Shown here in pieces: positions 8,317-15,663 of a stretch of 64,000 bases of DNA. This DNA is from Streptomyces sp. TRM68367 (GTDB lineage: Bacteria > Actinomycetota > Actinomycetes > Streptomycetales > Streptomycetaceae). Where the stretch lies: positions 19,755 through 83,754 of the forward strand of contig NZ_JACTVI010000031.1 in NCBI RefSeq assembly GCF_014495685.1, in the 5' to 3' direction. The notes beneath the pieces were generated by a model. The model had not been told where the DNA came from and ran no database searches. It was given only the letters and a program-made list of their open reading frames with translations. Both the position numbers and the translations under genes were made by a program. The first letter of the stretch is position 1. The number at the start of each line of letters is the position of its first letter.

Positions 8317-9048
8317 GCGCGTCGCCACGACCGTCGCGCGCTTCACCGAGGCGGGTACATACACACTCGAACTCACCGCCAGCGACGGCGCGTCGGAGTC
8401 CTCGAAACGGGTCGTGGTGAAGGCGGAGGGGCTGGGCCACGGCAGGCGTCACGGTGACCGTGAACGGGGTCCGGCAGCGGGTGCAGGCCGTGCCCGGCAG
8501 CTATCTCACGCTGAGCAGGAGGTGGCGCAGCGGCGACCGGGTGGGCATCTCCACGCCGTACCGGCTGCGCGTCGAACGGGCCCCGGACGACCCCGCCGTC
8601 CAGTCGCTGTTCTACGGGCCGGTAACTCCTGGTGGCCCAGAACCCCGAACAGGCGTTCCGCACCTTCTCCTTCTACCGGCACTTCACGCTCCGGGGCGAC
8701 CTGGCCGACGCGATCCGGCCCGAGGGCAGGCCCCTGCACTTCACCACGCACGGACTGACCCTCGCCCCGTTCCACATCGGGGACGACACCCGCTACCACG
8801 CCTACTTCAGGCGCTCCGAGCCTGTCGTCGTGTTCGGCGCCGCTGACTCGGGCGTCCCCAACCGCGCCCGCGCCGACGGCCTGACCTTCCTCGACGCGCT
8901 CTGGCAGCAGGCGCCGTTCGCGGCCTCCGCCCAGTTCGTGCGCGCGGTGCGCGGCCTCGCCGACACCTATCTGTCCGCGGGGCTGTTCAGCAGCACCGAG
9001 CGCGACCGGGTCGTCGCGGCCGCGGTGGACGCGGACCTGAGACGGTGA
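8317..9048 (+). pseudogene. C-terminal part of a GH127-type secreted hydrolase, frameshifted
   Basis: Three consecutive frames give one continuous domain tail: TEAGTYTLELTASDGASESS (PKD-like, 8348-8440), then VTVNGVRQRVQAVPGSYLTL and SGDRVGISTPYRLRVE (to about 8620), then, after loss of a base near 8625, VAQNPEQAFRTFSFYRHFTL, PLHFTTHGLTLAPFHIGDD and YHAYFRRSEPVVVFGAAD to a stop at 9046-9048. The order matches the C-terminal domains of multidomain GH127 proteins. With at least two frame breaks it cannot produce the protein. Confidence 0.7.
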
Positions 9049-9120
9049 GACCAGGCGTTGAGAGCGGGCGTTGAGACCGCGCCTGCGGGCCTGTCGTAGG
9101 CGGGAGCGCCTGCGTGTACG

Positions 9121-9149
9121 TGACGTAGGGGCGGCGAGGCGTTTTATAG
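9121..9149 (+). promoter_or_regulatory. Possible promoter giving a leaderless transcript
   Basis: The hexamer TATAGT at 9143-9148 lies 8 bases before the ATG at 9157, and a TGACGT element sits about 17 bases further upstream (9120-9125). With transcription starting about 7-8 bases after the -10 box, the mRNA would begin at or next to the ATG. No convincing Shine-Dalgarno sequence sits at the usual distance, which supports a leaderless start. Confidence 0.4.
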
Positions 9150-9156
9150 TCGTTTG

Positions 9157-9756
9157 ATGCAATTGGTGCCGAGATGGATCCTGCTCTCGTCGGGTTGTGC
9201 GCCCTTGTTGCTGATCGCGGGCTGGACGATCGCGGCGGCGCTGGAAGGGTCCGCGTACGACCCCGTCACCCAGACGATCAGCGTCCTGGCGGCCTACGGG
9301 TCGCCGGGATTCTGGGTGATGTCCGGAGCACTGCTCGCGCTCGGCGTCTGCCATCTGCTCACCGCCTGGGGCCTGCGCCCGGCCGCACTCGCCGGACGCC
9401 TGGCGCTGGGCGGCGGGGGAGTGGCGGCGCTCGCGGTGGTCCTGATCCCGGCGCCGAGCAGCGGCGGCTCCCTGCGCCACGGTTCGGTCGCCGCGGTGGG
9501 CTTCGGCCTCCTGGCGGTGTGGCCGGTCCTGGCCGCAGACCGCAGCGCCACCGCGCCCTGGGGACTGCGGCCGACGCCCGCTCTCGCGGCGACCGCGCTG
9601 ATGACCGTCGGCGCGGCGTGGTTCGTCGTCGAGATGCACCACCACGGCGCCCCCGGAGTCGCCGAACGCGTGGTGACCTCCATGCAGTCCCTGTGGCCCT
9701 TCGTCGTCGCCGCCTCCTGTCTCCGGCACAGGGAACACGCGAAACCGCCTGCTTGA
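9157..9756 (+). CDS. DUF998 family integral membrane protein
   Basis: A 199-residue protein with six hydrophobic segments: about residues 8-26, 38-48 (start of a longer stretch), 54-72, 84-98, 110-128 and 146-164. It carries the DUF998 features APLLLIAGWTIAAAL and DPVTQTISVLAAYGSPGFWVMSG close to the N terminus. DUF998 proteins are polytopic membrane proteins of unknown function, common in actinomycetes. The ATG at 9157 is chosen over an adjacent TTG. It lies just right of the decayed region and reads alone, toward a convergent hydrolase gene four bases away. Confidence 0.82.
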   Translation: MQLVPRWILLSSGCAPLLLIAGWTIAAALEGSAYDPVTQTISVLAAYGSPGFWVMSGALLALGVCHLLTAWGLRPAALAGRLALGGGGVAALAVVLIPAPSSGGSLRHGSVAAVGFGLLAVWPVLAADRSATAPWGLRPTPALAATALMTVGAAWFVVEMHHHGAPGVAERVVTSMQSLWPFVVAASCLRHREHAKPPA

Positions 9757-9759
9757 CCG

Positions 9760-10629
9760 TCAGTCCTGGTCCAGGAACTCCGCGACGCTCGCCACGAACC
9801 GGTCGGCATCGTCGAGCCACGGGTAGTGCCCGGCACCGGGCTGGACGACGAGCCCGGCGTTCGGGAACAGCCGGGCGAATTCGGCTGTCGTGGCCGGAGG
9901 CGCACCCGGATCGACCTCCCCGGCCAGCAACAGCACCGGCGCGGTGAACCGGGCCAGGGCGGCGCGGGTGGCGTCCGGGCCGAACGCGCCCTCGGCACCG
10001 AACGCGGCCACGATCTCCGTGTCCATCCGCTCGTTCCCGGCCGCCTGATGGGCCCGGGCCGCCTCGTCCCAACGGCCGTAGTTCAGCGGTGCGATGGCCT
10101 TCCACCTGTCGTCGGTGGCCTGGCCCGCCGCGATCGCCGCAAGGGCGGCGATCGCCTCCGGGAACCACGGTTCGTGCCGACGCAGCCGCGCGGTCCGCAG
10201 CCGGAGATCTCCGGTGATCGTGATGCCCACGGCCCGCACACTCGGCGTGACCAGCGCGAGTCTGCTGACGCGTTCCGGATGCCGGGCCGCGTACTGGACG
10301 GCCGGATTCGCTCCGGCGCTGTGCGCGAGCAGGTCCATCCGCTCCAGGCCGAGGTGGCGGCGCAGGGCCTCCACGTCGTCGACGAGCCGGTCGCTTCGGC
10401 AGGAGGAGAGGTCGTCCGGCATCGCCGACCGGCCGGTGCCGCGGAGATCGAGCCTGATCACCTGGCGGTGCCCGGACAGTCCACCGAGGTCTCCCAGGTA
10501 TGCGGAGTCCGTCGGTCCTCCTGGCAGGCAGATCACGGGACGGCCGTCGCCGACGACGTGGTACGCGAGCTTGGTTCCGTCATATGAGTCGTATGAGTCA
10601 TATGCGCCGTATGAAGGGAAGGCGAGCAT
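9760..10629 (-). CDS. Alpha/beta hydrolase, proline iminopeptidase-like
   Basis: A 289-residue alpha/beta hydrolase. VICLPGGPTDSAYLGDL (oxyanion region, residues 33-49), VIRLDLRGTGRSAMP near 57-71, the nucleophile elbow LLAHSAGANPAVQYAARHPE near 100-119, LLLAGEVDPGAPP and GAGHYPWLDDAD (catalytic His) are all present, giving a Ser-Asp-His triad. The GGP motif after the first strand is typical of proline iminopeptidase-like members. The first 20 residues are unusual: a Tyr-Asp-Ser repeat (SYGAYDSYDSYDG) encoded by four tandem 9-bp units. The substrate is unknown. Confidence 0.88.
   Translation of the reverse strand: MLAFPSYGAYDSYDSYDGTKLAYHVVGDGRPVICLPGGPTDSAYLGDLGGLSGHRQVIRLDLRGTGRSAMPDDLSSCRSDRLVDDVEALRRHLGLERMDLLAHSAGANPAVQYAARHPERVSRLALVTPSVRAVGITITGDLRLRTARLRRHEPWFPEAIAALAAIAAGQATDDRWKAIAPLNYGRWDEAARAHQAAGNERMDTEIVAAFGAEGAFGPDATRAALARFTAPVLLLAGEVDPGAPPATTAEFARLFPNAGLVVQPGAGHYPWLDDADRFVASVAEFLDQD
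10579..10617. repeat. Tandem 9-bp repeat at the 5' end of a hydrolase gene
   Basis: On the plus strand four 9-mers follow one another: tcatatgag, tcgtatgag, tcatatgcg and ccgtatgaa. They encode the Tyr-Asp-Ser repeat near the N terminus of the minus-strand alpha/beta hydrolase. Such short in-frame repeats can expand and contract by slippage without breaking the frame. The TATG-containing units also look like half-sites of the GntR operators elsewhere in the window, but this is probably chance. Confidence 0.6.
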
Positions 10630-10664
10630 GGCAGGGCCTTTCGGGGCTGCGTTAGTGTCGCCCC

Positions 10665-11102
10665 ATGGAACAGCGCATCAGCCTGGTCACGCTGGGAGTT
10701 TCCGATGTGGCGCGTGCTCGCGCCTTCTACGAGGCCCTGGGCTGGCGGGGGCAGGAGGTCGAGGAGACCGTGTTCTTCCAGGCGGGCGGTCTGGCCCTGG
10801 TCCTGTGGGGACGCGCCAAGCTCGCCCGGGACTGCGCGCTGACGGACAGCGGGACGGCCGACTTCGGCGGGATCGTCCTGGCGCACAACGTGCGCTCCGA
10901 CGCAGAGGTGGACGCGCTGCTGGCGGCAGCGGAGCAGGCCGGAGCGACCATCACCAAGCCCGCGGCCGTCAACCCCATCGGCTTCTACGCCGGCGCCTTC
11001 GTCGACCCCGACGGCCACGCCTGGGAGATCGCGCACAACCCCGGATTCACGCTCGCGGAGGACGGCTCGCTCATCCTCCCCGACTTCGGCAGCATCGGTT
11101 AG
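10665..11102 (+). CDS. VOC family (glyoxalase/bleomycin-resistance-like) protein
   Basis: A 145-residue vicinal-oxygen-chelate protein made of two beta-alpha-beta-beta-beta modules. ISLVTLGVSDVARARAFYEA (residues 4-23) and GFYAGAFVDPDGHAWEIAHN (residues 104-123) are the family hallmarks; the second ends with the Glu of the metal site. The divergent hydrolase starts 35 bases upstream, so both promoters share a very small space. The function could be a glyoxalase-like isomerase, a dioxygenase or a binding protein; the sequence does not decide. It ends next to a dehydrogenase remnant. Confidence 0.88.
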   Translation: MEQRISLVTLGVSDVARARAFYEALGWRGQEVEETVFFQAGGLALVLWGRAKLARDCALTDSGTADFGGIVLAHNVRSDAEVDALLAAAEQAGATITKPAAVNPIGFYAGAFVDPDGHAWEIAHNPGFTLAEDGSLILPDFGSIG

Positions 11103-11320
11103 GCGTGGCCATCGCGGGGAGGACCACCGCTCCCGCGATGCGGGCGCGGCCCGTGAAACGCGTGAACGTGTCGACGTTGGCCTCCATCTCCGCCGCCACG
11201 TCCACATACGGGATCCCCGCGCGCAGGGCCGCCTCGATCAAGGGGGCGGCCGTCGCGGCTAACGGCCCGGCACAGTTGATCACGGCCGCCGCCGTACCGG
11301 CCCAAGGGCCGGTCCCTTCT
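11103..11320 (-). pseudogene. Fragment of a saccharopine dehydrogenase-like NADP-binding protein
   Basis: The minus strand reads INCAGPLAATAAPLIEAALR, GIPYVDVAAEMEANVDTF and RARIAGAVVLPAMA, the second half of the Rossmann domain of the saccharopine dehydrogenase / trans-acting enoyl reductase family. Only about 65 codons remain. Family features before (GATG nucleotide loop) and after are missing on both sides, and the fragment runs straight into the end of the VOC gene. It is a remnant of a deleted gene. Confidence 0.65.
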
Positions 11321-11534
11321 CACCGGTCTTTCTCACCGGTCCCGGTCGGGCTGATCGGGCGCGTCGATCGCGCCACCGGCGCCTCCGCCCGGCCGCCCTC
11401 GATCGGCCGGGCACTGGCGTGCCGCAACCGGGCCGCCTCGTCGGCCAGTTCGGCCAGGGCGATCGGGTAGCGGTGCACGGGTTGCAGGTCAGGGAGCAGG
11501 CCGGGCCAGACGGTGTCGATGACGTGCGCGGGGG
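11321..11534. other. Stretch without an intact gene
   Basis: Between the dehydrogenase remnant and the solute-binding protein gene the minus strand holds about 60 open codons (VIDTVWPGLLPDLQPVHRYP, then IALAELADEAARLR) that look like the C-terminal end of a protein but lack any start. It is probably the tail of a gene whose body was deleted; I cannot name the family. No hairpin with a T run was seen after the solute-binding protein gene. Confidence 0.4.
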
Positions 11535-12692
11535 CTACTTGCCCCAGAGCTTCCGGTAGGCCTCGCGGTAGCCCTTCGGGTCCCAGGTGGAGGCGCCGCC
11601 GCTGTTCTTGGCCGTGGCGATGTGTGCGGGCGCGACGTATCCGCTGGCCGGTTTGCCGGAGAAGGCGCGGTTGAACTCGTCGATGATCTGCCAGCCCTGC
11701 TCGTTGAGCGGCTCGGGCACGGTCGCGGACTGGAACTGCTTGTCGTTGATGCGCTGGAAGGCGGAGGAGTCGCCGTCGCCCGCGCCGATGTTGAAGGGGG
11801 TTCCGCCGCCCTGCTTGCCGCCGGAGCGCAGGGCGGGCGCCGCGTCGCCGAAGTACAGGTCGTTGATGGCGACGGAGTACGTCCACTTGTTGCGGTAGCG
11901 GGCCAGGAGGGAGCTGACTTCTGTCGGGGTGCGGCTGCTGGAGTCCGGGATCGGGATGTTCTCGGTCGCCAGCAGATTCACGTCGGAGCAGGTGCCGAGT
12001 TCCTTCTTGATCAGGCTCGCCTTCATGTCGGCGAAGGGGATCGAGGCGTCGGTGAAGACGACGACGCCTGCGGTGCCGTTCGACTGGGCGATGACCCAGT
12101 CCGCGCTGATCTTCGCGACCTCCTTGACGTCGGTGGTGACGTTGGTGAACAGCTTCGGATTCTTGCTGGGGCCGGGGTTGTCGACCGCGTGCCAGCCGAT
12201 GAGGGGGATGTTCCTGGCGTTCGCCTGGCGTACCTGTTCCGAGGTCGTCTTCGGGTCGAAGCCGCCGATCACGATGCCGGCGGGGTTGAGCGCGATGGCC
12301 TGGCTGAACGCCTTCTGCACGCCCGCGGGCGAGCCTTGGCCGTCGATCACCCTGATTTTCCAGCCGATGGTCTTCGCGGCTTCTCGCACTCCCTGGGCCG
12401 CACCCGAGATTCCGGGGTTGGTCATGGTGTCGGCGACGTAGACGATGGTCTTCCGGCCGGAGACCGCGCGAGGGCCGCTGGTCGGCCCGTGCCAGGGGGT
12501 GTCGGTGGCCTCGGCGGCGGCGACCGCCTGCTTCGCGCGGGCGAGAGTGGAGGGACAGCCCGCCTTCGATGAACCGGCCGTGGCGGAGCCGCCCATCTGC
12601 GAGCCGCGGACGCAGCCGGTGAGGGATGCGGTGAGCACGGCCAGGGCTGCCACGGCTTTTACTGACTGCTTGCGGCTGGGGTGGTACGGCAT
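11535..12692 (-). CDS. Ribose-type sugar ABC transporter substrate-binding lipoprotein
   Basis: A 385-residue periplasmic-binding-protein-4 type lipoprotein. The start at 12692 is fixed by AAGGAGC upstream and gives a signal peptide ending in the lipobox LTGC (Cys about residue 27). Then KTIVYVADTMTNPGISGAAQ begins the first lobe, followed by NPAGIVIGGFDPKTTSEQVR and NIPLIGWHAVDNPGPS, standard for sugar binders of the RbsB/XylF type. It is the third gene of the operon ATPase-permease-binding protein, read leftward. In the locus context it should capture a sugar acid or sugar for the gluconate/idonate enzymes located to the right. Confidence 0.92.
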   Translation of the reverse strand: MPYHPSRKQSVKAVAALAVLTASLTGCVRGSQMGGSATAGSSKAGCPSTLARAKQAVAAAEATDTPWHGPTSGPRAVSGRKTIVYVADTMTNPGISGAAQGVREAAKTIGWKIRVIDGQGSPAGVQKAFSQAIALNPAGIVIGGFDPKTTSEQVRQANARNIPLIGWHAVDNPGPSKNPKLFTNVTTDVKEVAKISADWVIAQSNGTAGVVVFTDASIPFADMKASLIKKELGTCSDVNLLATENIPIPDSSSRTPTEVSSLLARYRNKWTYSVAINDLYFGDAAPALRSGGKQGGGTPFNIGAGDGDSSAFQRINDKQFQSATVPEPLNEQGWQIIDEFNRAFSGKPASGYVAPAHIATAKNSGGASTWDPKGYREAYRKLWGK

Positions 12693-12768
12693 GGGGCGGC
12701 TCCTTGGTGACGTGCGGAAGGCAGAGGGGCGGGCGAGCGGGAATGACCGGATGCGGTGGGGCGGCGAG

Positions 12769-13959
12769 TTACGGGACCCGGTGGTGCCCGGAATCCTGGG
12801 AGGGCGGTTCGGTGATCGCGCCGCCGGACTGCGAGCCTGACGTGCCGTCGGACAGCGCACCCGGTGTGCCATCGGACTGTGCGCCAGTCGTGCCGCCGGA
12901 CAGTGACCGCCGGGTCGCGACGGCCCCGGCGCGCAGCCGGCGCCGCGCCGACAGGCCCGCGAGGCCGACGGCGATCAGCAGCGTGCCGCCGTTGAACAGC
13001 GGAGTGACCCAGAAGTCGGCCCCGGCCAGGGTGATGCCGGACAGGCCGACAGCGAGGACGGTGACGGCGACGATGGTGCCCAGGGCGTTGGCCCGCCCGG
13101 GTTTGATGGCGGTCGAGCCGAGCAGCGCGCCCACGAAGGCGGGCAGCAGATAGTCCTGGCCGCCGCTCGGGTTGCCGATCTGCTGCTGGGCGGCGAGTAG
13201 CACGCCGGACACGCCGACGACGAAGCCGGAGCCGGCGAAGGCGTAGATGCTGTAGCGGCGTGTCGGGATGCCGACGAGGTCGGCGGCCCGGGCGTTCGAG
13301 CCGATGACGTACAGGTAGCGGCCCAGCGGCAGGCGTTCGAGCACCAGCCACAGGACGAACGCGAGCACCAGGACGTAGAAGGCGGGCACCGGCAGGCCGA
13401 GGAACGTCGAGGTGTACAGGTCGGTGAACCAGGCCGGCAGGCCCTCGGGACCGGGGACGATGCGAGCGCCGTTGGTGATCCAGAGGGTGACGGCGTAGAG
13501 CACGCTGCCGGTACCGAGGGTGGCGATGAAGGAGTCGATCTTCGCCAGCTCGACGAGCAGGCCGTTCATGACGCCGACTACGGTGCCTCCGGCGATCGTC
13601 ACCAGGCAGGCGAGCTGCCAGGGCCAGCCGCTGTGCACGATGAGCTGCATCGTCAGCACGTGCCAGAGGCCGAGCCCGTAGCCGATGGACAGGTCGAACT
13701 TGCCGGTGACGATGGGGATCATCGCGCCGAGCGCGAGCATCGCGGGGATGGCGTTGGTGGACAGCAGCGAGGTGAGGTTGTCCGACGTGGGGAAGGAGTC
13801 GGGCATCGTCACGGTGAAGATCAGGAAGAGCAGGGCGGTGAGCGCCAGGAGCCCGTAGGTGCCGATCAGGTGGCCGCGCAACCGGCTGCTGCCGCGCTGT
13901 TTGCCGTCACCCGAAGTGGTACGCGTCCTGCCGGGAGAGGGTTCGGTCTCGATGGCCAT
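12769..13959 (-). CDS. Ribose-type sugar ABC transporter permease
   Basis: A 396-residue membrane protein of the RbsC/XylH (BPD_transp_2) family with about ten hydrophobic segments. The block AMLALGAMIPIVTGKFDLSI, then GLLVELAKIDSFIATLGTGS, is the diagnostic region of these permeases (DLS...G..A.....PSFIATLG). Its ATG overlaps the ATPase stop (TGATG). The C-terminal tail is unusual: about 50 residues rich in Ser, Gly, Thr and Gln (SLSGGTTGAQSDGTPGALSD and on) encoded by degenerate 24-27-bp repeats; such an extension is not typical of the family and is probably cytoplasmic and disordered. Confidence 0.9.
   Translation of the reverse strand: MAIETEPSPGRTRTTSGDGKQRGSSRLRGHLIGTYGLLALTALLFLIFTVTMPDSFPTSDNLTSLLSTNAIPAMLALGAMIPIVTGKFDLSIGYGLGLWHVLTMQLIVHSGWPWQLACLVTIAGGTVVGVMNGLLVELAKIDSFIATLGTGSVLYAVTLWITNGARIVPGPEGLPAWFTDLYTSTFLGLPVPAFYVLVLAFVLWLVLERLPLGRYLYVIGSNARAADLVGIPTRRYSIYAFAGSGFVVGVSGVLLAAQQQIGNPSGGQDYLLPAFVGALLGSTAIKPGRANALGTIVAVTVLAVGLSGITLAGADFWVTPLFNGGTLLIAVGLAGLSARRRLRAGAVATRRSLSGGTTGAQSDGTPGALSDGTSGSQSGGAITEPPSQDSGHHRVP
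12838..12912. repeat. Degenerate 24-27-bp tandem repeat inside the permease tail
   Basis: Three copies of a unit starting gtgcc(g/a)tcggac(a/t)g follow one another (near 12842, 12868 and 12892). They encode the Ser-Asp-Gly-Thr repeats of the permease C terminus. The unit stays in frame, consistent with replication slippage. Confidence 0.6.
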
Positions 13960-15488
13960 CAGTTGTCTGCCGTTCCGGTCAGCGCCGGCATCGCCGACGC
14001 GGCGTGGGTGAGTTCGGTGACGGTGAGGGAGGGGCCGCTGAGTTCGGCGGTCACGGTGCCGCGGGCGAAGACCAGGGCGCGGTGGCACACGTCGGCGACC
14101 TCCTCGAAGTCGGTGGAGATGAGGAGGACGGCGAGCCCTTGGGCGAGGGCCTGGTCCAGCAGCCGGTAGATCTCGGCCTTGGCGCCGACGTCGACACCGG
14201 CGGTGGGCTCTTCGAGGATCACCACTCGGCGGTCGGTACGCAGCCAGCGGCCGATCATGACCTTCTGCTGGTTGCCGCCGGAGAGGGTGGCGATCGGTGC
14301 CTCCGGGTTGGCGGGCAGGACGCCGAACCGCGCGACGAGCGAGACGGCCTCGGCCCGCTCGCGGCGCGGGCCGATCCAGCGCCACGGGGAGCCGTTGTCG
14401 GCACGCGGGTTGGCCAGGAAGTTCTCCCGGACGGTGAGTTCGAGGGCGCAGCCCTCCTCCTGGCGGTTGCTGGTGACGAAGCCGATTCCCTTGTCCACGG
14501 CGGCGGTGACCGAGGCGGGACGGTACGGCTCGCCGTCGAGGAAGGCCTCGCCGCCGGTGAGGGGCCGTGCCCCGGCGAGTGCGCGGCCGAGGTCCATGTG
14601 ACCGGCGCCGGTCAGGCCGACCATGCCCAGCACCTCCCCGGCGCGCAGCTCCAGGTCGACGGGGCCCGCACTGTCCGCCGTGGCACCGGTGAGGCGCAGC
14701 ACCGTGGCGCCACCGGGTCCTCCGGAGGCGTGCTGCGGACGGTGACTCTCGGGCTCGTGCCCCACGATGTCGTGGACGATCCGGTCGGGGCCGTGGTCGG
14801 CGAGCCGGCCCTGGCTGATCAGGTGACCGTCCCGCAGTACGGCGAAGGCGTCCGCGACCTGGAAGACCTCGTCCAGGCGATGGCTGACGTAGACGATGCC
14901 GTGGCCGCGGTCGCGCAGGGTGTGCAGCACGTCGAAGAGCCGGGCGCAGTCCGCCGCGGGCAGGCTGGCCGTGGGTTCGTCGAGCACGATGAGCCGGGCC
15001 CGGGTGGACAGGGCGCGGGCGATGGCCACGAGGGAGCGTTCGGCCCGGGTGAGGTCGGCCACCGGCGCGTCCGGGTCGAGGTGACCGGCGACGATGTCCA
15101 GGGCCTCGATGGCCCGCTTGCGGACCTGCCGCCAGGAGACGAGGCCGCCGCTGCGGGGGTAGCCCGTGCCGAGGGCGATGTTCTCGGCGACCGTCATCCA
15201 CTCGACCAGTCCGAGGTCCTGGTGGATGAAGGACATCTCGTCCGTGGCGGCGTCGGCGCCGAGCGGATGGCCGGCCACGGTGATGTGACCTTCGTCCGCG
15301 CGGTGGACACCGGCGAGGATTTTGATGAGAGTGGATTTGCCTGCGCCGTTGTGGCCCAGGAGGGCCAGGACGCTGCCCGGGTGGATGTCGAGATCGACAT
15401 CGGCGAGGGCGAGGGTGCCGCCGAACCGCTTGCGCAGTCCGCGGATGGTCACCAGAGGCGAGGTGTCGTCTTCGGAAGCGTCATACAC
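13959..15488 (-). CDS. Ribose-type sugar ABC transporter ATP-binding protein (two ATPase domains)
   Basis: A 509-residue double ATPase of the RbsA/XylG type that energises the permease. The first domain has Walker A GHNGAGKSTLIK near residue 44 and Walker B LIVLDEPTASLP; its signature motif is altered (DLTRAERSLVAIARAL instead of LSGGQ). The second domain has a degenerate Walker A (GLTGAGHMDLGRALAG) but a standard LSGGNQQKVMIGRW and EEPTAGVDVGAK. Asymmetric sites are normal for RbsA proteins, though the first signature is more divergent than usual. It is the first gene of the operon; the shared ATWCTGKTC word lies 73 bases upstream. Confidence 0.93.
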   Translation of the reverse strand: MYDASEDDTSPLVTIRGLRKRFGGTLALADVDLDIHPGSVLALLGHNGAGKSTLIKILAGVHRADEGHITVAGHPLGADAATDEMSFIHQDLGLVEWMTVAENIALGTGYPRSGGLVSWRQVRKRAIEALDIVAGHLDPDAPVADLTRAERSLVAIARALSTRARLIVLDEPTASLPAADCARLFDVLHTLRDRGHGIVYVSHRLDEVFQVADAFAVLRDGHLISQGRLADHGPDRIVHDIVGHEPESHRPQHASGGPGGATVLRLTGATADSAGPVDLELRAGEVLGMVGLTGAGHMDLGRALAGARPLTGGEAFLDGEPYRPASVTAAVDKGIGFVTSNRQEEGCALELTVRENFLANPRADNGSPWRWIGPRRERAEAVSLVARFGVLPANPEAPIATLSGGNQQKVMIGRWLRTDRRVVILEEPTAGVDVGAKAEIYRLLDQALAQGLAVLLISTDFEEVADVCHRALVFARGTVTAELSGPSLTVTELTHAASAMPALTGTADN

Positions 15489-15560
15489 GGACTTCTCCGA
15501 GGGTTCGGCCAGCCGAGGGTCACTCCATCGGCTCGCCCAGAATCCTGTATAGCGAGCAGC

Positions 15561-15569
15561 ATTCTGGTC
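15561..15569. promoter_or_regulatory. Candidate IclR-type operator word upstream of the ABC operon
   Basis: ATTCTGGTC occurs in the leader of the ABC operon, preceded by AGAATCCTG (15539-15547). Near-identical words stand before the iclR gene (16473) and before the kinase/dehydrogenase pair (22798 and, inverted, 22735). Sharing by three promoters of one locus suggests one regulator, most simply the IclR protein encoded next door. Confidence 0.4.
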
Positions 15570-15602
15570 AATAGATCTGACTTTATTGATTTCTCCAAAG
15601 TT

Positions 15603-15643
15603 ACGGCGGCCGTACGGAGAGGTGATCTCCGTACGGCCGCCGT
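15603..15643. terminator. Perfect 18-bp inverted repeat between iclR and the ABC operon
   Basis: The arms acggcggccgtacggaga (15603-15620) and its exact complement (15626-15643) enclose a GGTGA loop. It lies 20 bases after the stop of the IclR gene and 114 bases before the ABC operon start. It lacks a T run, as many streptomycete terminators do. It probably stops transcription from the IclR gene into the ABC operon; a role as a regulatory palindrome cannot be excluded. Confidence 0.75.
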
Positions 15644-15663
15644 GTGTGCGGTGTGTGGATGTG

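Noticed and set aside
10579..10617. GntR operator cluster in the TATG repeats
   Set aside because: The repeats lie inside the coding start of the hydrolase and follow a 9-bp period matching codons; similarity to the GntR sites is limited to the TATG core.
12693..12872. 60-residue longer start of the ribose-type binding protein
   Set aside because: It would hide the lipoprotein signal; the ATG at 12692 has AAGGAGC at good distance and gives a normal lipobox.
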